Source: Saccharopolyspora endophytica (GTDB lineage Bacteria > Actinomycetota > Actinomycetes > Mycobacteriales > Pseudonocardiaceae). Taken from it: a DNA stretch of 64,000 nucleotides. The translations under genes and the position numbers were made by a program. Location of the stretch: assembly GCF_018070075.1 (NCBI RefSeq), contig NZ_JAGPXE010000001.1, positions 496,001-560,000 on the forward strand, read 5' to 3'. The notes under the pieces were generated by a model, which ran no database searches, was not told the origin of the DNA, and saw only the letters and a program-made list of their open reading frames with translations. Each line of letters opens with the position of its first letter. The stretch's first letter is position 1. Below, piece by piece: positions 60,128 through 64,000 of this stretch.

Positions 60128-61323
60128 TGCGGTCCGGTTTGACTCGTCTGGTGCGATCCGTCTTCACCCGCTCCTCGGCCGTCAAGGTCGGCGCGGTCGC
60201 GACGGTCGGCCTGCTGGCGCTGTCGGGTTGTTCCTCCCGCGGCGTCTACGACATGCCGCTGCCGGGCGGCGCCGACGTCGGCAGCCGCCCCTACGACGTG
60301 AAGGTCCGCTTCGCCGACGTGCTGGACCTGGTGCCCAACGCGGGCGTCCGGGTCAACGACGTCGCGGTCGGCCGGGTCTCCAACATCGCCCTCGCACCGG
60401 GGACGTGGGAGGCCGAGGTGACCGTCACCGTCAACGGCGACGTGAAGCTGCCGGCCAACGCCATCGCCCGGCTGCGCCAGTCCAGCCTGCTCGGTGAGAA
60501 GTACGTCGAGCTGGCCGCTCCGCCGCAGGCGGCCTCCGGGCGGCTGACCGACGGCGCGACCATCGGGCTCAACCGCTCCAACCGCAACCCCGAGGTGGAA
60601 GAGGTCCTCGGCGCGCTGTCGCTGCTGCTCAACGGTGGTGGTGTCGCGCAGCTGCAGGACATCACCAAGGAGCTCAACAAGGCGATGAGCGGCCGCGAGT
60701 CCGACATCCGCGGCCTGCTGAACAACCTCGACGAGCTCGTCTCCGGGCTCGACGCGCAGCGCAACGACATCGTGCGCGCGCTCGACAGCATCAACCGGCT
60801 CTCGGCCAAGCTCAACGAGCAGCGCGGCAGCATCGACACCGCGCTGCGCGACCTCGGCCCCGGGCTGCAGGTGCTCAACGAGCAGCGCGGGCAGCTGGTG
60901 ACCATGCTGCAGTCGCTGGACCGGCTCTCGGGCGTGGCCACCAACGTCGTCGACAAGTCGCACGACGACCTGGTGCACGACCTCAACCAGCTCGCACCGA
61001 CGCTGCACCAGCTCGCCGCAGCCGGTGACTCGCTGCCGAAGTCGCTGGAAACCCTGGTCACCTTCCCGTTCCCGGACAACGCGGTGGACGGCATCGGGGG
61101 CAGCGACTACAACAACCTGTACCTCAAGGTCGACCTGAACCTGAGCACGATCGTGGAGAACCTCGGGCGCTCCCGCCAGCCGCTGCTGCCGGCGCCCGAC
61201 GGACTCCCGCTGCCGCTGAACGGACAGACGCAGCAGCCCCAGCAACCCGCACCGCCCCAGCCGAAGCCGGAAGAGGAATCCGGTGGCGGACTGCTGGGCA
61301 GGCTGTTCGGAGGTGGCAACTGA
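60127..61323 (+). CDS. mceE: Mce-family lipoprotein, fifth (MceE/LprK)
   Basis: A 398-residue Mce subunit with a lipoprotein signal: VGLLALSGC, with the lipidated Cys at about residue 35. The other five Mce proteins have uncleaved anchors, and the fifth is the lipoprotein in mycobacterial operons too. MCE domain: LVPNAGVRVNDVAVGRVSNI; LRQSSLLGEKYVELAAP. The Gln/Pro tail ends in Gly-rich GGLLGRLFGGGN. ATG at 60127, or GTG 60124, which would overlap mceD as GTGA. Confidence 0.88.
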   Translation: MRSGLTRLVRSVFTRSSAVKVGAVATVGLLALSGCSSRGVYDMPLPGGADVGSRPYDVKVRFADVLDLVPNAGVRVNDVAVGRVSNIALAPGTWEAEVTVTVNGDVKLPANAIARLRQSSLLGEKYVELAAPPQAASGRLTDGATIGLNRSNRNPEVEEVLGALSLLLNGGGVAQLQDITKELNKAMSGRESDIRGLLNNLDELVSGLDAQRNDIVRALDSINRLSAKLNEQRGSIDTALRDLGPGLQVLNEQRGQLVTMLQSLDRLSGVATNVVDKSHDDLVHDLNQLAPTLHQLAAAGDSLPKSLETLVTFPFPDNAVDGIGGSDYNNLYLKVDLNLSTIVENLGRSRQPLLPAPDGLPLPLNGQTQQPQQPAPPQPKPEEESGGGLLGRLFGGGN

Positions 61324-62426
61324 TGCTCACCCGTCGAGCCCGATTCCAGATCATCGGCTTCGTGCTGATCGCGCTGATCGGTTGCAGCTACGCAGGTTTC
61401 AAGTACGCGGGCCTGGACCGGCTGTTCGGCAACCGCGGCTACGAGGTCGCGCTCAACCTGGCCAGCACCGGTGGTGTCTTCAAGAACGCGGAGGTCACCT
61501 ACCGGGGCGTGCCGATCGGCCGGGTCGGCGAGCTCAAGCTCACCGACGACGGCGTCCAGGTCCCGCTGGACATCGAGGAGAACGCCCCGGCGATCCCGTC
61601 CGACGTGGAGGCCGTGGTCACCAACCGGTCCGCGGTCGGTGAGCAGTACGTGGACCTGCGTCCCAAGAAGAACGGTGGCCCGTACCTCGAGGAGGGTTCG
61701 GTCATCGCCGAATCCCGCACCACGACGCCGCTCCCGGTGCAGGACCTGATGATGAACCTGGACTCGTTCGCCAACTCGGTGCCGCAGGACTCGCTGCGCA
61801 CCGTCGTCAGCGAGCTGGGAACCGCGTTCCGCGACAACGGCGGTCACCTGCAGACGATCCTGGACACCTCGCGGGAGTTCACCACGCAGGCGCAGAACCA
61901 CCTGCCGCAGACGGTGCAGCTGCTGGAGGACGGCAAGACCGTCCTGGCGACGCAGAACGACCAGGGCTCGGCGATCAAGTCCTTCAGCAAGGACCTGAAC
62001 CTGCTGTCGCAGTCGCTGGAACGCTCCGACGGCGACCTGCGCGGCGTCATCCAGAAGGCGCCGCCCGCCGCGGTGCAGCTGTCCGGCCTGATCAAGGACA
62101 ACCCCCGGCTCGGGCCGCTGCTGGCGAACCTGACCACGACCTCGAGGCTGCTGTCGGCGCACACCGACGGCATGGAGCAGCTGTTCATCAGCTACCCGGC
62201 TCAGGTCGCGGTCTCCAACACCGTCGTCCCCGGGGATGGCACCGCTCACTTCGGACTGGTCCTCAACCTGTTCGATCCGATGCCGTGTACCAAGGGGTAC
62301 GAGGGAACACCGGAGCGGACCGGTACCGACATGTCGCCGGCACCGCTCAACAAGGACGCGCACTGCGCGGAGCCTCCGGGCAGTCCGACCTCAGTGCGCG
62401 GCGCGCAGAACGCACCCGGGCAGTAA
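61323..62426 (+). CDS. mceF: Mce-family protein, sixth (MceF)
   Basis: A 367-residue Mce subunit. The anchor helix (residues 9-25) contains a Cys (LIGCSYAGF), which may give partial lipobox character. MCE domain: GGVFKNAEVTYRGVPIGRVG; VTNRSAVGEQYVDLRPK. Helical region at 150-290. The one-base overlap TGATG couples it to mceE. It closes the six-gene mce set. Confidence 0.88.
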   Translation: MLTRRARFQIIGFVLIALIGCSYAGFKYAGLDRLFGNRGYEVALNLASTGGVFKNAEVTYRGVPIGRVGELKLTDDGVQVPLDIEENAPAIPSDVEAVVTNRSAVGEQYVDLRPKKNGGPYLEEGSVIAESRTTTPLPVQDLMMNLDSFANSVPQDSLRTVVSELGTAFRDNGGHLQTILDTSREFTTQAQNHLPQTVQLLEDGKTVLATQNDQGSAIKSFSKDLNLLSQSLERSDGDLRGVIQKAPPAAVQLSGLIKDNPRLGPLLANLTTTSRLLSAHTDGMEQLFISYPAQVAVSNTVVPGDGTAHFGLVLNLFDPMPCTKGYEGTPERTGTDMSPAPLNKDAHCAEPPGSPTSVRGAQNAPGQ

Positions 62427-62438
62427 GAGAGGCAACAC

Positions 62439-62957
62439 GTGACCGTTCAAGCCGACACCGCTCGCCGGCGGCCCAAGCTGTCGCTGGTGCTGTTCGTGGT
62501 GAGCCTGGTGTGCGCCCTGGTCCTCGGGGTGCTGTGGGTGCTGGCCATCAACAACTCCTCGGTGGCCTACGCCGGGACGCGTGACGAGGCGCTGCAGCAG
62601 GGTCAAGAAGCGATCGTCAACTTCAACACCCTGGACCACAAGGACATCGACCGCGGTCTGCAGCGGTGGGAGGACAACTCCACCGGTGCGCTGCGGGACG
62701 AGGTCCGCAAGGGGCGCAAGGACTACGCCACCCGGATCCAGCAGGCCAAGAGCAGCACCACCGCTCGCGTGCTGGACGCGGGCATCGTCGAGCTCGACGA
62801 GAACGCGGGCAAGGCCCGGATGATCGCGGTCGTGCAGATCACGGTCACCGTGGAGGGCCAGGCCCCGGCCAACAAGCAGGATCGCTACCAGGCAGAACTC
62901 ACGCGTGAGGGCGACGTCTGGAAGATCAGCGGACTGGGCACCGTCCCGGTCGGCTGA
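62439..62957 (+). CDS. Mce-associated membrane protein 1
   Basis: A 172-residue protein with one membrane helix (residues 13-37) and an NTF2-like extracytoplasmic domain (QQGQEAIVNFNTLDHKDIDR through VWKISGLGTVPVG). Such Mas proteins accompany mce operons and help stabilise the importer in mycobacteria. GTG at 62439, 12 bases after mceF, with AGAGAGG upstream. Confidence 0.82.
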   Translation: MTVQADTARRRPKLSLVLFVVSLVCALVLGVLWVLAINNSSVAYAGTRDEALQQGQEAIVNFNTLDHKDIDRGLQRWEDNSTGALRDEVRKGRKDYATRIQQAKSSTTARVLDAGIVELDENAGKARMIAVVQITVTVEGQAPANKQDRYQAELTREGDVWKISGLGTVPVG

Positions 62958-62994
62958 ACGGCGAGACCCGACAGCGATTCGAGGAGTACAGCCA

Positions 62995-63843
62995 GTGCCT
63001 ACCAACCGCCGTTCCGGCACGAACCGGCAGCCAGCGGCCCGCCGGCCGAAGGTGGCCGGCCTGCGCAAGCGCCCCACTTCGCCCGCCTCCTCCGAGGCGA
63101 CGGCGAAGACTGAGGAAGAGGACCAGGTCAACGGCACTGCGGTGACCGAGCAGCCGGAGGCCGCCGAGCCCGAGGCTGCTGAAGCTGCGACCGCTGAGCC
63201 GGAGACCCCTGAGTCTGCGACCGCCGACTCTCCGGCCGCCGAGCCGTCGTCCGCGCAGGAGTCGCCCGCCGCCGAGCCGGAGAAGACCGAGACCGAGGAC
63301 GCCGAGCCCGAGAGCGCGAAGTCCGACGTCGCGGAGTCCGGCGACGCCGGCAAGCCCTGGGTGCTGTGGGGCGTGACGGCGCTGCTGTTCGCGCTGGCGA
63401 TCTTCTTCGGCGTCTCGACCTACACGACCTACAACACCGGACCCGCCGCGAACGAGGCGTTGACCTCGGCGGGGGCGACCAGCGAGGTCAACGGCCAGGT
63501 CAGCGACGGCATCGAGAAGCTCTTCTCCTACGACTTCAACGACACGGCCAAGACCGAGAACGCCGCCAAGGACCTCCTGGTCGGCCCTGCCGTGCAGAAG
63601 TACGACGAGCTGTTCGCCCTGGTCAAGCAGCAGGCGCCGCAGCAGCAGCTGATCGTCACCACCACGGTGAAGAACAGCGCGGTGACCCGCCTGGAAGGCG
63701 ACCGGGCCGAGGTCCTCGTCTTCGTCGACCAGCACGCGATGCGCGCCAACACCGGCGAGTCCAACATCGGCCCCGCTCAGCTCTCGGTCAGCGCCGAGAA
63801 GCAGGGCGACAAGTGGAAGATCACCCAGCTCACGCTGCGCTGA
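62995..63843 (+). CDS. Mce-associated membrane protein 2
   Basis: A 282-residue protein with a long cytoplasmic part (1-118) made of a basic segment and then a Glu/Ala/Pro/Ser-rich repeat-like stretch (AAEPEAAEAATAEPETPES). The helix is at 121-143, followed by an NTF2-like domain (150-282, ending DKWKITQLTLR) related to Mas protein 1. GTG at 62995 has GAGGAG eight bases upstream. It is the last gene of the mce operon. Confidence 0.82.
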   Translation: MPTNRRSGTNRQPAARRPKVAGLRKRPTSPASSEATAKTEEEDQVNGTAVTEQPEAAEPEAAEAATAEPETPESATADSPAAEPSSAQESPAAEPEKTETEDAEPESAKSDVAESGDAGKPWVLWGVTALLFALAIFFGVSTYTTYNTGPAANEALTSAGATSEVNGQVSDGIEKLFSYDFNDTAKTENAAKDLLVGPAVQKYDELFALVKQQAPQQQLIVTTTVKNSAVTRLEGDRAEVLVFVDQHAMRANTGESNIGPAQLSVSAEKQGDKWKITQLTLR

Positions 63844-63856
63844 TCCCGGCCATCAC

Positions 63857-63901
63857 ACGACGAGGGCGGTTCTGGACTGACCAGAACCGCCCTCGTCGTT
63901 C
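63857..63901 (+). terminator. Terminator of the mce operon
   Basis: A perfect 19-bp stem (63857-63875 with 63881-63899) around ACTGA, ending TCGTT. It starts 14 bases after the last mce gene. It may also serve the convergent minus-strand gene, whose stop is at 63914. Confidence 0.85.
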
Positions 63902-63913
63902 GTCACCGCTTCC

Positions 63914-64000
63914 TCAGGGCCCGACGTGGATGTGGGCGCTCCAGGTCGCGTGGTCGTTCGGACGCGCGTTGCGGAGCTCCCGGGCCGCGTTGTGCAGCGC
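63914..64000 (-). CDS. C-terminus of an unidentified protein (partial)
   Basis: The last 28 codons of a minus-strand gene enter from the right edge and end in TGA at 63914-63916. The readable peptide is ALHNAARELRNARPNDHATW followed by SAHIHVGP. Codon use is fully high-GC and protein-like. It is too short to name. Confidence 0.45.
   Translation of the reverse strand, partial: ALHNAARELRNARPNDHATWSAHIHVGP

Overview
This is a high-GC actinobacterial chromosome segment, most likely from the family Pseudonocardiaceae (a Saccharopolyspora-like organism). The reasons are the strong GC bias at third codon positions, frequent GTG starts, ATGA/GTGA operon overlaps, mce, mycothiol-dependent and HadAB-type genes, and gene order matching two stretches of the Mycobacterium tuberculosis chromosome as I recall it (Rv0555-Rv0566c and Rv0634B-Rv0655). 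The genus is an inference. Most of the window is conserved core genome. I see no prophage, insertion sequence, CRISPR array or defence island.

Region 1 (1-13.8 kb) is menaquinone biosynthesis and neighbours: the 3' end of menD, a secreted M1 peptidase, isochorismate synthase, a DUF3592 membrane protein, an isolated paaC-like gene, a small membrane protein, an inositol-monophosphatase-like gene, an MgtA-like mannosyltransferase, menG and a MenJ-like reductase. Between the last two lies a LysR / CitMHS transporter / AtuA catabolic block. Region 2 (13.9-30.1 kb) is a complete fourteen-gene NADH dehydrogenase operon, nuoA to nuoN, followed at once by a polyprenyl diphosphate synthase. Quinone head group, tail, modification and the quinone-reducing complex are therefore all encoded together.

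Region 3 (31-40.7 kb) is more mixed: a sunset-domain membrane protein, a divergent Lrp/dimethylargininase pair, a YceI fusion protein, htpX, rmlA, a YajQ-like gene and a VOC protein. These are followed by 2.6 kb (about 37.98-40.58 kb) of small or broken genes with an unusual density of palindromes. That stretch holds three 16-bp palindromes at exactly 24-bp spacing, a duplicated gene tail, an SGNH-hydrolase remnant next to a 24-bp perfect palindrome, and two copies of a near-identical hairpin. It is the least explained part of the window.

Region 4 (40.7-52.4 kb) carries tRNA-Tyr, small genes, an alpha/beta hydrolase, a membrane GGDEF-EAL protein with a ruined GGDEF motif, tRNA-Thr, tRNA-Met, rpmG, hadA-hadB, tRNA-Trp, secE, nusG, rplK, rplA, an L10 leader with attenuator, rplJ and rplL. 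Region 5 (52.5-63.9 kb) is a complete mce lipid-import operon: Mkl ATPase, two YrbE permeases, MceA to MceF, two Mce-associated proteins and a strong terminator. The last 87 bases hold the C-terminus of an unidentified gene on the minus strand.
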